Below are positions 28,919 through 37,545 of a DNA stretch of 49,836 bases, piece after piece (the stretch's first letter is position 1; every line of letters begins with the position of its first letter). The notes beneath the pieces are model-generated. The model worked only from the letters and a program-made list of their open reading frames with translations, was not told the origin of the DNA and made no database searches. Source of the DNA: an uncultured Clostridium sp. (lineage in GTDB: Bacteria > Bacillota > Clostridia > TANB77 > CAG-508); the NCBI GenBank assembly GCA_947574235.1, contig CANPIU010000007.1, forward strand, positions 1 to 49,836. Direction: 5' to 3'. Made by a program: the position numbers and the translations under genes.

Positions 28919-30295
28919 TTACATGGTTAGTGTTCCATTTGGTGTATTGGTAATTATTAAAATATCTTCTTCTCTACCATTTTCTGCATTTATATATACT
29001 AAAAATTCTCTATCTTCCACTTTTCCCTTAAATTCATAACATAAAATTTCACTTTTCCACTCTGTTGGAATTACCGCTAACCCTTCACTTTCAATCTGTA
29101 AATCTTTATTTAAAGACTTTTTAGCCTCTTCCTTGTCAATCTTAATATTAGCAATATTTCTATTGGTATGATTATTTAGATATCCTGTTGTCTCCATCCC
29201 TAATATTTCTCCATTATCTAAAGCTACTTTTACTTTTATTAAATCTGGATACATAACTATCCCTTCTTGTGTTGCGGCATAATTAATCGTAACAATTCCC
29301 TCTTGTTTCAAATAATACGTCTCTTTCATATCGTTAAAACCTTTGGATGCCAAAAACTCTTTTCCCTTACTATCCGCTTCTTCTTGCGAAATAATTTCTG
29401 AATTCACTTCTCTATTGGTATTGATATAAACAATATGACCACCTTTTTTGCTAATTGATATATTACTTGTTACGTTGTCATGACTAGTAATCGAAAAATC
29501 ATAAACAGGAATCGTAGCATTTTCTGAAAAACCTAAATTAGAAATTTCCTTGATTTTGTCTTTACCTACAAAATCTTCTGCTATTTGCTTTGCCTGTTCT
29601 TCTTCAATATCATCTCCTGTAAGTCCTTTTTTCTCTTGACCTGTTAAATGTTCAGAAAAAGCACCATCATAAATTAGACCTGCATATTGATGAAAATTCT
29701 CTTCTAAATTGCTAAAACTCTCTTTTGAAATATTATCCACCTGTTGGGCAAAAGCTATGGTTCCCTTTTTGGTCAATTCCCCCCAAGAAAATCTACCAGT
29801 ATTTAAATCTTCTGATAATTGATTTAATGTATTTTCTAATTCCACACTATAAGAGTGTAAATCTTTTAAATTTTTTAAATCTTCTTCTGACAAATTCTCA
29901 TTATAAATATTTTTTCTTGACAAGGAATAACTATAATCACTAACCTGATTTAAGAATTTTTCTGTATTTTCTAACTCTTGACTTTCAATTGGTAACCTTG
30001 CTAAATAACTTTGAGCAAGATTTGCCTCTCGCCACAAATTTGTCAAAGTCTCTGCTCCGTGTTCAGAAGTTGAAGAAATCAGAGATTTTGCTAAATAGGT
30101 TTCCACATTTTCCACATAGTCTACCAATTCATAAAAAGCCATATTATAACTATTTTCGGAAGCTTGTCTATATTCTCGTTGTTTCGTATAAAGAATAATA
30201 CCTAAAGCAATTACCGCAATTAATAATACGACAATTACACTAAGCATATGCCCTTTTTTTAATCTTTCTTTCCAATCTTGCAATTTATTCATCAT
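28919..30295 (-). CDS. ypeB: Germination protein YpeB
   Basis: About 458 residues from ATG 30295 (AGGAGAG upstream). YpeB holds and stabilises the cortex-lytic enzyme SleB in the spore. N-terminal membrane anchor (about 14-33), a helical YpeB-type region with REYRQASENSYNMAFYELV and the GRFSWGELTKKG segment, and C-terminal PepSY-like domains (AKQIAEDFVG, ADSKGKEFLASKGF, EEAKKSL). It follows sleB by about 50 bases; the pair is the standard sleB-ypeB operon, and the gap contains the 27-bp repeat. Confidence 0.93.
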   Translation of the reverse strand: MMNKLQDWKERLKKGHMLSVIVVLLIAVIALGIILYTKQREYRQASENSYNMAFYELVDYVENVETYLAKSLISSTSEHGAETLTNLWREANLAQSYLARLPIESQELENTEKFLNQVSDYSYSLSRKNIYNENLSEEDLKNLKDLHSYSVELENTLNQLSEDLNTGRFSWGELTKKGTIAFAQQVDNISKESFSNLEENFHQYAGLIYDGAFSEHLTGQEKKGLTGDDIEEEQAKQIAEDFVGKDKIKEISNLGFSENATIPVYDFSITSHDNVTSNISISKKGGHIVYINTNREVNSEIISQEEADSKGKEFLASKGFNDMKETYYLKQEGIVTINYAATQEGIVMYPDLIKVKVALDNGEILGMETTGYLNNHTNRNIANIKIDKEEAKKSLNKDLQIESEGLAVIPTEWKSEILCYEFKGKVEDREFLVYINAENGREEDILIITNTPNGTLTM

Positions 30296-30310
30296 TAACT
30301 CTCCTAACTT

Positions 30311-30337
30311 CCCCACTGGTTCCGGGTTTAAATGGGG
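30311..30337 (+). repeat. 27-bp intergenic repeat, copy 2
   Basis: CCCCA ... TGGGG with the core GGTTCCGGGTTT, between sleB and ypeB. It matches copies at 7940 and 32738 except at a few positions. Confidence 0.85.
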
Positions 30338-30348
30338 ACATTTTGATA

Positions 30349-30861
30349 TTATTTACAAAAGCGATGTTTTCCAATGGTTTTGACCAATGGTCTTGACCAA
30401 ATCCATTTATTGGTTGCTGTTGCTGGATTAAAGTAATAAATACAGCCACCTGTTGGGTCCCAACCGTTCATAGCATCTCTTGCTGCTTTATATACAGTAG
30501 AACCTTCACTAATTGGTGCATTAATCTGTCCATCTGCTACAGCCGTAAAAGCTCCTGATTGATAAATAACACCAGCTATACTATTGGGAAATTGAGAACT
30601 TTTTACTCGATTTAAAATAACAGCTCCTACCGCAACTTGTCCTTCATAAGGTTCTCCTCTTGCTTCTCCATTAATCGCTCTTGCCATTAACTGGATATCA
30701 GAAGTTCCTCCCGATGAGGCTGCATAACTGTCATCTTTCTCTAAAACAATACATACTATAATCAATAAAAGGATTAACATGATACTTACTATTTTCATTA
30801 ATTTTTTCAAAAAATCACCCTTTTCTTTTTTCTTTACTTTATTATTTTGTATCTTATTCAT
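30349..30861 (-). CDS. sleB: Spore cortex-lytic enzyme SleB (hydrolase_2 domain)
   Basis: 170 residues. A basic N-terminus and one hydrophobic helix (about 22-43) act as a signal or anchor, followed by the catalytic SleB domain: LMARAINGEARGEPYEGQVA with the catalytic Glu, VAVGAVILNRVKSSQFPNS and the ending GKHRFCK. SleB is a lytic transglycosylase that degrades cortex peptidoglycan during germination. The N-terminal peptidoglycan-binding domain of Bacillus SleB is missing, as in many clostridial forms. The ribosome binding site is weak (GGAA). Confidence 0.92.
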   Translation of the reverse strand: MNKIQNNKVKKKEKGDFLKKLMKIVSIMLILLLIIVCIVLEKDDSYAASSGGTSDIQLMARAINGEARGEPYEGQVAVGAVILNRVKSSQFPNSIAGVIYQSGAFTAVADGQINAPISEGSTVYKAARDAMNGWDPTGGCIYYFNPATATNKWIWSRPLVKTIGKHRFCK

Positions 30862-30934
30862 AAAAAATATTCCATTTTTTGAAATTTTATTTTTTTTATG
30901 ATAAAATGGAAAAAAATAAAGGAGAATTTAAAAT

Positions 30935-32068
30935 ATGAAAAATATTTTAATTTTTTACGCCTCTTATGGTGGTGGTCACTTAAATGCTGCTAAATCAATT
31001 TACGAATTTATGAATACTCATTATGAAAAAAATAATTTAGAATTAATTGATTGTATGAAATATGTTAGTAAAACCGTAGAAAAAGTATCTACTGCTGCTT
31101 ATCGAGAAGCTGCCAAAAAAGCACCTTGGGTTTGGGGAAAAATCTACAATGATTCCCAAAAAGGACCTTTAGCTCACCTTTCTACAAGGTCTAATAAAAT
31201 TATGGCCATTAAATTATTACAATTATTACGTGAAAAAAAGCCTGACTTAATTATCTCAACCCATCCTTTTAGTAGCCAAATGTGTACCTATTTAAAAAGA
31301 AAAGGAAAAATAACGGCCAAAATTGCAACTATTATGACTGATTTTGCTCCTCACGACCAATGGCTAGTTGGCTCAGATTTTACCGATTACTTTTTTGTGG
31401 CTAATGATAAAATGAAAGATTATTTAATTTCTAAAGATATTGCTAAAGAAAACATTTATGTAACTGGTATTCCTTTATCTAATCGTTTCTTACAAAAATA
31501 TGATAGAAACAAAATTTTAAAAAATTATCAATTAGAAGATGGCAAGAAAAATATTCTTTTTTTTGGTGGAGGCGAATTTGGCTTAGGGAAATCCAGAACT
31601 TTTGAGATATTCGATTGCTTAATACAATGTTCTAAAGATATGCAAATCATTGCTATTGCCGGAAAAAACGAAAAAATGAAATTGAAATTTGAAGAAATTG
31701 TGACAAAAAACCAAGCTCATAATCGCGTTAAGGTTTTAAGTTTTACCAATCAAATACCTGAACTTATGAGTATTTCGGATTTAGTCGTCTCAAAACCTGG
31801 CGGCATGACAACGTCTGAGAGCCTAGCTTCTGGTTTACCTATGATTATTATTAATCCAATTCCTGGTCAAGAAGAAGAAAACGCAGAATTTTTAGAAAAA
31901 AAAGAAGTTGGTATTTGGCTTCGAAAAAATGATAATATTACTGAAACACTTCATAGTCTATTTTCTGATACTAACAAATTAGATGAAATGAAAAAAAATA
32001 CTTTACTAATTGGCCATCCCAATGCTACAAAAGACATTTGTGATATTTTATTGAAAGAAGTACCTTAA
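30935..32068 (+). CDS. UgtP/MGDG synthase-like glycosyltransferase
   Basis: 377 residues, strong AAAGGAG. N-terminal YASYGGGHLNAAKSIYEF is the acceptor-binding signature of MGDG synthases; TDFAPHDQWL and the C-terminal FGGGEFGLGKS and SKPGGMTTSESLASGLPMI motifs of GT28 enzymes (UDP-sugar binding) are present. It likely adds sugars from UDP-glucose or UDP-galactose to diacylglycerol for glycolipids or lipoteichoic acid anchors. Divergent from sleB with a 73-bp shared promoter region; the terminator overlaps its end. Confidence 0.9.
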   Translation: MKNILIFYASYGGGHLNAAKSIYEFMNTHYEKNNLELIDCMKYVSKTVEKVSTAAYREAAKKAPWVWGKIYNDSQKGPLAHLSTRSNKIMAIKLLQLLREKKPDLIISTHPFSSQMCTYLKRKGKITAKIATIMTDFAPHDQWLVGSDFTDYFFVANDKMKDYLISKDIAKENIYVTGIPLSNRFLQKYDRNKILKNYQLEDGKKNILFFGGGEFGLGKSRTFEIFDCLIQCSKDMQIIAIAGKNEKMKLKFEEIVTKNQAHNRVKVLSFTNQIPELMSISDLVVSKPGGMTTSESLASGLPMIIINPIPGQEEENAEFLEKKEVGIWLRKNDNITETLHSLFSDTNKLDEMKKNTLLIGHPNATKDICDILLKEVP

Positions 32069-32085
32069 ATCTGGTACTTCTTTTC
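32055..32085 (+). terminator. Terminator of the UgtP-like gene
   Basis: GAAGTACC / GGTACTTC stem with an 8-base loop followed by TTTTCTT; it starts inside the last codons. Confidence 0.8.
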
Positions 32086-32096
32086 TTATTATATTC

Positions 32097-32696
32097 CTAT
32101 AATTCTCTTCTACCTTCCAAAGCCTTTGTTAAGGTAATTTCATCTGTATACTCCAAATCTCCTCCAACAGGAATTCCATGTGCAATTCTAGTAACAGTAA
32201 TCCCTAGTGGTTTAATCAGTTTAGATAGATACATAGCCGTTGCTTCCCCTTCTACTCTAGGATTAGTAGCCAATATTACCTCTTTTACTTGTCCTTCCAT
32301 AAGCCTTGCTAATAATTCTTTTATTTTAATATCATCTGGTCCTACTCCGTTCATAGGAGAAATCGAACCATGTAGTACATGATATACGCCTTTAAATTCA
32401 TGTGTTTTTTCCATGGCTATAATATCTCTTACGTCTTCTACTACACAGATAATAGAAGCATCTCTTTTAGGATTTCCACAGATAATACAAGGGTCTGTAT
32501 CGGAAATATTATAACATTTACTACAATATTTTAGATTTTTCTTGGCATTTACAATAGAAGAAATAAATTCATTTGTCTCTTCCTCTGAACTATTTAATAT
32601 ATAAAAAGCAAGCCTTGCGGCGGTTTTATGCCCAATGCTTGGTAATCTTTCAAAACTTTCAATTAATTTTTCAATCGATGGTGAATATAATGACAT
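32097..32696 (-). CDS. recR: Recombination protein RecR
   Basis: 199 residues. Helix-hairpin-helix ([17 protein letters not shown]), a four-Cys zinc finger ([19 protein letters not shown]) and the Toprim domain ([15 protein letters not shown]) are all present. It forms a clamp with RecO for loading RecA at gaps. It closes the dnaX-ebfC-recR operon, the usual order; a 27-bp repeat lies between ebfC and recR. Confidence 0.96.
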   Translation of the reverse strand: MSLYSPSIEKLIESFERLPSIGHKTAARLAFYILNSSEEETNEFISSIVNAKKNLKYCSKCYNISDTDPCIICGNPKRDASIICVVEDVRDIIAMEKTHEFKGVYHVLHGSISPMNGVGPDDIKIKELLARLMEGQVKEVILATNPRVEGEATAMYLSKLIKPLGITVTRIAHGIPVGGDLEYTDEITLTKALEGRREL

Positions 32697-32737
32697 TTTA
32701 TTGCTACCTTCCTTTTAAAATTGTTCCCCAAAAACTT

Positions 32738-32764
32738 CCCCAAAGAAACCCGGAACCAGTGGGG
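32738..32764 (-). repeat. 27-bp intergenic repeat, copy 3 (inverted)
   Basis: On the minus strand CCCCA-CTGGTTCCGGGTTT-CTT-TGGGG, between ebfC and recR. It matches copy 2 over the whole core. Confidence 0.85.
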
Positions 32765-32775
32765 AAATTGGGAAA

Positions 32776-33120
32776 CTACATAAGTCCTGGTATATTATAT
32801 TTACCTAGTTGTGCTGCTTGTTCACTATCTACTTTTCTTAAAGCTTCATTAACACAAGTTAAGATTAAATCTTCAAGCATTTCTACGTCTTCTCCGTCTA
32901 CTACTTCTGGTTTTATTTTTATTTCTTTTAACGTTTTTTCTCCTGATACTTTTACACTAATGGCTCCTCCACCAGCTGTTGCTTCAAACTCTTTAGAAGC
33001 AAGTTCGGCTTGTGATTTTTCCATATCTGCTTGCATTTTCTTAGCTTCCTTCATTAAATTATTTAGATTCATTCCTCCGAATCCTCCCATCCCTCCTGGG
33101 AATCCACCTCTTTTACTCAT
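32776..33120 (-). CDS. ebfC: YbaB/EbfC nucleoid-associated protein
   Basis: 114 residues. A Gly/Met-rich N-terminus, helix [23 protein letters not shown], then the beta sheet [20 protein letters not shown] and an acidic helix. EbfC proteins bind DNA as dimers. Placed between dnaX and recR as in most Bacillota. Start ATG with AAGGAG. Confidence 0.95.
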   Translation of the reverse strand: MSKRGGFPGGMGGFGGMNLNNLMKEAKKMQADMEKSQAELASKEFEATAGGGAISVKVSGEKTLKEIKIKPEVVDGEDVEMLEDLILTCVNEALRKVDSEQAAQLGKYNIPGLM

Positions 33121-33137
33121 TTTTATTCTCCTTTCTT

Positions 33138-34772
33138 TTATTCAATTATATTAAATGGTATATCTGACTCATTAGCAAAATTCTGCAAATTTTCTTCTTT
33201 TGTTATGGGATGACTTTGCCCTACTGTTTGTGTTAAATATTTAATTTGCATTTCTTTGCCACAAGCCATAGAAACCAAATTAGAAATCTCTCTTACATTT
33301 TCTTGTTTTTCTAATACTGCTTTTCCAAATGAATTAATCCCATTTGGAAACTCAATTCCTACTGTCATATCATTAAGTTCTTTGGCCTTACTTCCCTTTA
33401 AATTCGTATATAAAACAATTTTTCCATTTTGCCTTAAATCATCCATAATTTGTGGCCAATATTCTTCTGAATTTTTAGAAAATTTCTTTGTTACATTACT
33501 TGTTTTGCTTTTTGGTGTAGGAATTGTAGCAGAACTCTGATTGAAAACCTGTGCTGGTTTTGCTTGCATTGGATTGGTAGTTACTCGATTTACACTTTGC
33601 ATCATTACTGGTGCTGCCCCTATTGCCTTTCCAGATTTTAAATAGGTTTCAATTTTTTCTACTCTTTCTTCTAGTTTTCCACTTACTTCTGCTTGCTCGC
33701 TACACAACTTAATAATTCCTGCCTCAAACATAATGGTCTTTTGTGTTGTTGCTTTTATGTTATTTTCTAATTCAGATAATTGATACACTAAATCCACCAA
33801 TTTATCTTTGCTTACCGATTCTGCTATTACTTTTATCTGTTTTAGTTCTTCTTCATTGTAAATTTCTAATTTCTTCGTTGCTTGGTATACCAAAATATCT
33901 TTTACATATTTAATCATTTCCCATACAAACTGATTGATATCTTTACCTTCCTTAATAATTGTTTCTATCGTTTGCAAAGCCTTATCTACATCATATTCTA
34001 TCATGGCTTGTATGATGCCACTTACAAAAGTAACTTTAGGAATTCCTACTAAATCCTTTATTTTTTCCTCATCAATTTTATTTTCTCCATCTTGTATGCA
34101 TCTCTCTAGAATAGACAAGGCATCCCTCATAGCTCCTTCTGACAAAGAAGCAATAATCATCAAAGCTCCTTTTGTCGCTTCTATTTGACTTTCCTTGCAC
34201 ACAATTTCTAGCCTTTTAACAATGTCTTCATTGGAAATCCTCTTATAATCAAAGCGTTGGCATCTTGATAAAATTGTTGCTGGCAACTTTTGTGGTTCTG
34301 TTGTAGCCAAAATAAACTTTACATGCTCTGGTGGTTCTTCTAAAGTTTTTAATAGGGCATTAAAAGCACCTGTTGAAAGCATATGTACCTCATCAATAAT
34401 ATAAACTCTATACTTTGCCTTCGTTGGCAAAAAATTAACTTCCTCACGAATACTTCTAATATCTTCTACACTATTATTAGAAGCTGCATCCATCTCGACA
34501 ATATCGGTCAAAGAACCAGATAAGGCACCTTTGCAAATCTCACATTGGTTGCATGGCTCTCCATCCTTCGGGTTTAAGCAATTGATAGCCCTCGCCAAAA
34601 TTTTAGCTGCTGACGTTTTTCCTGTTCCTCTTCCCCCATTTAACAAATAAGCATGTCCAACACGACCAGCCATAATCTGATTTTTTAATGTTTTTGTAAT
34701 ATGTTCTTGTCCTACCATTTCTCCAAAGGTTAATGGTCTAAACTTTCGATAAAGAGCTGTGTACCCCATCAT
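33138..34772 (-). CDS. dnaX: DNA polymerase III subunits gamma/tau
   Basis: 544 residues. AAA+ clamp loader motor: [19 protein letters not shown] (Walker A), a four-Cys zinc module ([18 protein letters not shown]), [15 protein letters not shown] (Walker B), [19 protein letters not shown] (sensor 1 and SRC). The C-terminal tau extension is variable. Start ATG 34772, or the following ATG at 34769. It is continuous in one frame. It follows the SRP RNA gene and heads dnaX-ebfC-recR. Confidence 0.96.
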   Translation of the reverse strand: MMGYTALYRKFRPLTFGEMVGQEHITKTLKNQIMAGRVGHAYLLNGGRGTGKTSAAKILARAINCLNPKDGEPCNQCEICKGALSGSLTDIVEMDAASNNSVEDIRSIREEVNFLPTKAKYRVYIIDEVHMLSTGAFNALLKTLEEPPEHVKFILATTEPQKLPATILSRCQRFDYKRISNEDIVKRLEIVCKESQIEATKGALMIIASLSEGAMRDALSILERCIQDGENKIDEEKIKDLVGIPKVTFVSGIIQAMIEYDVDKALQTIETIIKEGKDINQFVWEMIKYVKDILVYQATKKLEIYNEEELKQIKVIAESVSKDKLVDLVYQLSELENNIKATTQKTIMFEAGIIKLCSEQAEVSGKLEERVEKIETYLKSGKAIGAAPVMMQSVNRVTTNPMQAKPAQVFNQSSATIPTPKSKTSNVTKKFSKNSEEYWPQIMDDLRQNGKIVLYTNLKGSKAKELNDMTVGIEFPNGINSFGKAVLEKQENVREISNLVSMACGKEMQIKYLTQTVGQSHPITKEENLQNFANESDIPFNIIE

Positions 34773-34802
34773 TTCACATCCTTTATACTTTGAAACTTAA
34801 AA

Positions 34803-34938
34803 AATGGTCGTGTACTTAATCTCTCTATGGAAAGACTCCACATAAAGATATCTACTTATTGCTGCTTCCTTCCGGACCTGACAAGATTCATAGGTCTTTA
34901 TTGGATTCTCTCCATACAAAGATTAAGCTTATGACCAT
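34803..34938 (-). ncRNA. ffs: Signal recognition particle RNA (small bacterial type)
   Basis: The minus strand carries the near-universal SRP RNA helix 8 core GTCAGGTCCGGAAGGAAGCA (near 34867-34886). The ends pair: ATGGTC near 34938 with GACCAT near 34804, and further paired blocks lead inward (AAGCTTAATC / GATTAAGTAC). A run of T follows the 3' end at about 34796-34802. It binds Ffh for cotranslational membrane targeting. The location just upstream of dnaX is classic for Bacillota. End points are good to about 5 bases. Confidence 0.92.
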
Positions 34939-34997
34939 TTGTATTATATAATGAATTTTTAATTTTATCAAGTAATTTCATCTAAATTTTATCTTCT

Positions 34998-35744
34998 TTA
35001 TATCCTTTTAAAGATAAAGTCCTTTACTTCGGTTATTTCTTTTGAAGTTATCCCCTCTTCTATTACATTTTCAACAGGAAAATCTAACTTGATTGTTGCC
35101 TTATATTGTGTGCCTCCTTCTAGTGTTATCATTAAATCAAAGGTTAATTCTATTTTTAAATCTTCTTTGCTTACTTCTGCTTTTTTCAATAATTCATGAT
35201 GATTAATTTCTTCTTCATTTGACTTATATTCTGCTAAATTATCAAGAGAGCATCGAAAAGCTACAATACCACCTTGATTTCCTATTTTTAATTGTTTTAA
35301 ATTTGTTTCTAATCCTCCTGTAAATTCTATTGTTTGAACACTATTCTCCTCTTTATTCTTAAAAATGAACTTTTCCTCTTGTTCATCTGGTTTATAAATC
35401 TTTATTTTTTCTTTTTCGTTGGCATCTATTTGTATATTACTAATGATTACACTCTTAATTGCTTCTGTTTTTCTATAGCCATTATTTTTGTCAATATATA
35501 AAAACACGTCATTACTTTGGCAAACGTCAAAAGCCCATTTGGTATCTGTTGTTTCTTTATCTACCCCTTCGGAAGAACTAATGACAGATATTTTTGATAA
35601 CGAAAAAGGCATATTCGTTTCTCCCTCTACATGATATCTTAGTACAATAATTCCTAATATGAAAAAAATAACTGCTACTATTATCATTATCATAGCTATA
35701 TTAAAATATTTCTTGTTTCTTATGTTTCTTAATAGACTTATCAT
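34998..35744 (-). CDS. Unknown membrane-anchored extracytoplasmic protein
   Basis: 248 residues, start ATG with AAGGAGG. One N-terminal membrane helix (about 16-37) and an extracytoplasmic domain of alternating beta strands (DVFLYIDKNNGYRKTEAIKS, GIVAFRCSLDN, KATIKLDFPVENV). No recognised motif, no catalytic signature. It is cotranscribed with tadA, 16 bases upstream. Function unknown. Confidence 0.7.
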   Translation of the reverse strand: MISLLRNIRNKKYFNIAMIMIIVAVIFFILGIIVLRYHVEGETNMPFSLSKISVISSSEGVDKETTDTKWAFDVCQSNDVFLYIDKNNGYRKTEAIKSVIISNIQIDANEKEKIKIYKPDEQEEKFIFKNKEENSVQTIEFTGGLETNLKQLKIGNQGGIVAFRCSLDNLAEYKSNEEEINHHELLKKAEVSKEDLKIELTFDLMITLEGGTQYKATIKLDFPVENVIEEGITSKEITEVKDFIFKRI

Positions 35745-35760
35745 TTTTTCCTCCTTGGTC

Positions 35761-36222
35761 TTATTTCTTATTCTTTCGTAATTCTTTAAAAAATCCTTTT
35801 AAAATGGCTTCACACTCTTCCTTTTTTATGCCGGTTTCTATTTCTATTTTATGATTAAACGGATAATCTTGTAACAAATTTAAAACAGAACCACAGGCTC
35901 CTGTTTTTGCGTCTTTGGCTCCAATATAGACTTTTTTAATTCTGGCTTGTATCATGGCTCCTGCACACATAGAACATGGCTCTAGTGTAACATACATTTC
36001 ACAATTTAATAATCGCCATGCTTCTAGTTTTTTACTCGCCTTTTGAATTGCTAGTATTTCTGCATGTTTTGTAGTATCGTTCTTGGTTTCTTTTTGATTA
36101 TGAGCTCTTGCTATTATTTTGCCATCTTTTACAATTACACAACCTACTGGTACTTCTAATTTCTCGGCTGCCTTTTTCGCTTCTTTGATGGCCTCTTTCA
36201 TATATTTTTCTTTTTCTTGCAT
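35761..36222 (-). CDS. tadA: tRNA-specific adenosine deaminase
   Basis: 153 residues. Zinc cytidine deaminase fold with HAEILAIQKA (His and catalytic Glu) and PCSMCAGAMIQARI (two Cys ligands). It converts A34 to inosine in tRNA-Arg(ACG), so the tRNA reads CGU, CGC and CGA. This is relevant here: inosine cannot read CGG, so CGG needs its own tRNA. The first gene of a two-gene unit; the usual neighbour of the SRP RNA and dnaX. Confidence 0.95.
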   Translation of the reverse strand: MQEKEKYMKEAIKEAKKAAEKLEVPVGCVIVKDGKIIARAHNQKETKNDTTKHAEILAIQKASKKLEAWRLLNCEMYVTLEPCSMCAGAMIQARIKKVYIGAKDAKTGACGSVLNLLQDYPFNHKIEIETGIKKEECEAILKGFFKELRKNKK

Positions 36223-36621
36223 ATTTTTTTCCTTTTTTTATTTTTCTCTTAATAATATTTTTTGAATTTTATCCACGTCGGGAAATATTAAATTAATTCC
36301 ACTTTCTTTTTAATTCAATAATCTATTGTAACTATATTAATATGGTCTAGATACTTTTCAGTTATAAGAAAAATATTTTGGTTTAAAAACATAGCCTCTA
36401 TACTTTCTTATTACAATTGTATCACAACTCTGTTTATTTCGATTTTCTCTTTTTGCAATTTTTAACATTTTTTTACTTTGGTACTTAATAGGAATAAATT
36501 TAAAATTTTACTTTCTTTATGTCGATACAAAAATAACTTAGTCTAGAACTTCTATTTTATGATAATTAATAACTTATCATCTTTAATTTTTCAAAATTTA
36601 TTTATCGATATAGTAAATTTT
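36223..36621. other. Intergenic region between tadA and tRNA-Arg
   Basis: About 400 AT-rich bases. No open frame with a ribosome binding site, no strong palindrome and no recognised RNA was seen. It must contain the tadA operon promoter. Confidence 0.6.
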
Positions 36622-36697
36622 TGGTGTGCCTAAGAGGACTTGAACCTCTATCGCCCGCTTAGGAGGCGGGTGCTCTATCCTGTTGAGCTATAAGCAC
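36622..36697 (-). tRNA. tRNA-Arg (anticodon CCU)
   Basis: The 76-nt minus-strand cloverleaf has an acceptor stem GTGCTTA / TAGGCAC, D arm, anticodon stem CCCGC / GCGGG with loop CTCCTAA (anticodon CCU, A37), T arm with GGTTCAAGTCC and an encoded CCA. It reads AGG as Arg. It rules out an AGG reassignment in this organism and shows that AGG has its own decoder. Confidence 0.95.
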
Positions 36698-36795
36698 ATA
36701 TTAAATTCAACAAAAACATTATACTGTATCCTTTCAAAAAAAGCAAGCAGAATTTACGACTTGACATATCTGTTATAATAAAAATGGTGATAAAA

Positions 36796-37506
36796 ATGCA
36801 AAGAATATTAAGTCATATGAGAAAAGCAATTGAAGAATATAGTATGATAGAAGAAGGAGATAAAATTGCTGTATGCTTATCAGGTGGAAAAGACTCTATT
36901 ACCTTATTACATGCTTTAAAAAGCTTACAAAGATTTTACCCTAAAAAATTTGAATTAATAGCGATTAGTGTAAATCCTGGTTTTGAATTTTTCGACGTTG
37001 ATTTTTTACAAAAAATCTGCCATGGTATTCAAATACCATTATTTATAGAAAATAGCAATGCTAAAGAAATTGTTTTTGATATTCGAAAGGAAAAAAATCC
37101 TTGTTCTTTATGTGCTAATTTGCGTAGAGGTGTCATTAATTCGATTGCTATACAAGAAAACTGTAACAAAATTGCTTTAGGTCATAACCAAGATGACGTT
37201 TTAGAAACCTTTTTACTTAACCTTTTTTTTACAGGAAACATTAATACTTTTTCTCCTGTAAGTTATATGGACCGTTCAAAAATCACACTCATTCGACCTT
37301 TAGTCTATACCCCAGAAAAAGAAATCCGCAGATTTATTCGAAAAAGTAATTTTGAAGTCATGCAAAAAGTATGCCCTATGGATGGTATTTCAAAAAGAGA
37401 AGATATGAAACAACTTATTTTTTCTTTAACCAAAAATATTCCTATGGTACGTGCTAATTTATTTGGTGCTATTCAGCGAAATTTAAAAGATTGGAAAAGG
37501 GATTGA
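36796..37506 (+). CDS. ttcA: TtcA-family PP-loop tRNA thiolation enzyme
   Basis: About 236 residues from ATG 36796 (GGTGAT upstream; the earlier ATG 36784 is too close to a TATAAT at 36774-36779). PP-loop SGGKDS near residue 33, CSLCANLRRG near 110 (CxxC for the iron-sulfur cluster), and GHNQDDVLETFLLNLF. TtcA makes 2-thiocytidine at position 32 of some tRNAs, including Arg isoacceptors in Escherichia coli. Other TtcA/TtuA-like roles cannot be excluded. Confidence 0.85.
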   Translation: MQRILSHMRKAIEEYSMIEEGDKIAVCLSGGKDSITLLHALKSLQRFYPKKFELIAISVNPGFEFFDVDFLQKICHGIQIPLFIENSNAKEIVFDIRKEKNPCSLCANLRRGVINSIAIQENCNKIALGHNQDDVLETFLLNLFFTGNINTFSPVSYMDRSKITLIRPLVYTPEKEIRRFIRKSNFEVMQKVCPMDGISKREDMKQLIFSLTKNIPMVRANLFGAIQRNLKDWKRD

Positions 37507-37545
37507 AAGGACCGTTCCTTAAAATCCCTTTTCAATCCCTTTTTT
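37495..37545. terminator. Bidirectional terminator between ttcA and pgm, second palindromic repeat type
   Basis: Long stem AAAAGGGATTGAAAGG with its near-complement, loop ACCGTTCCTTAAAAT, and T tracts. The loop shares GGACCGTTCCTT with the palindromes at 9225 and 48525. Confidence 0.85.

Noticed and set aside
34803..34938. Protein-coding frames over the SRP RNA region
   Set aside because: The conserved SRP core and the pairing of both ends explain the sequence.
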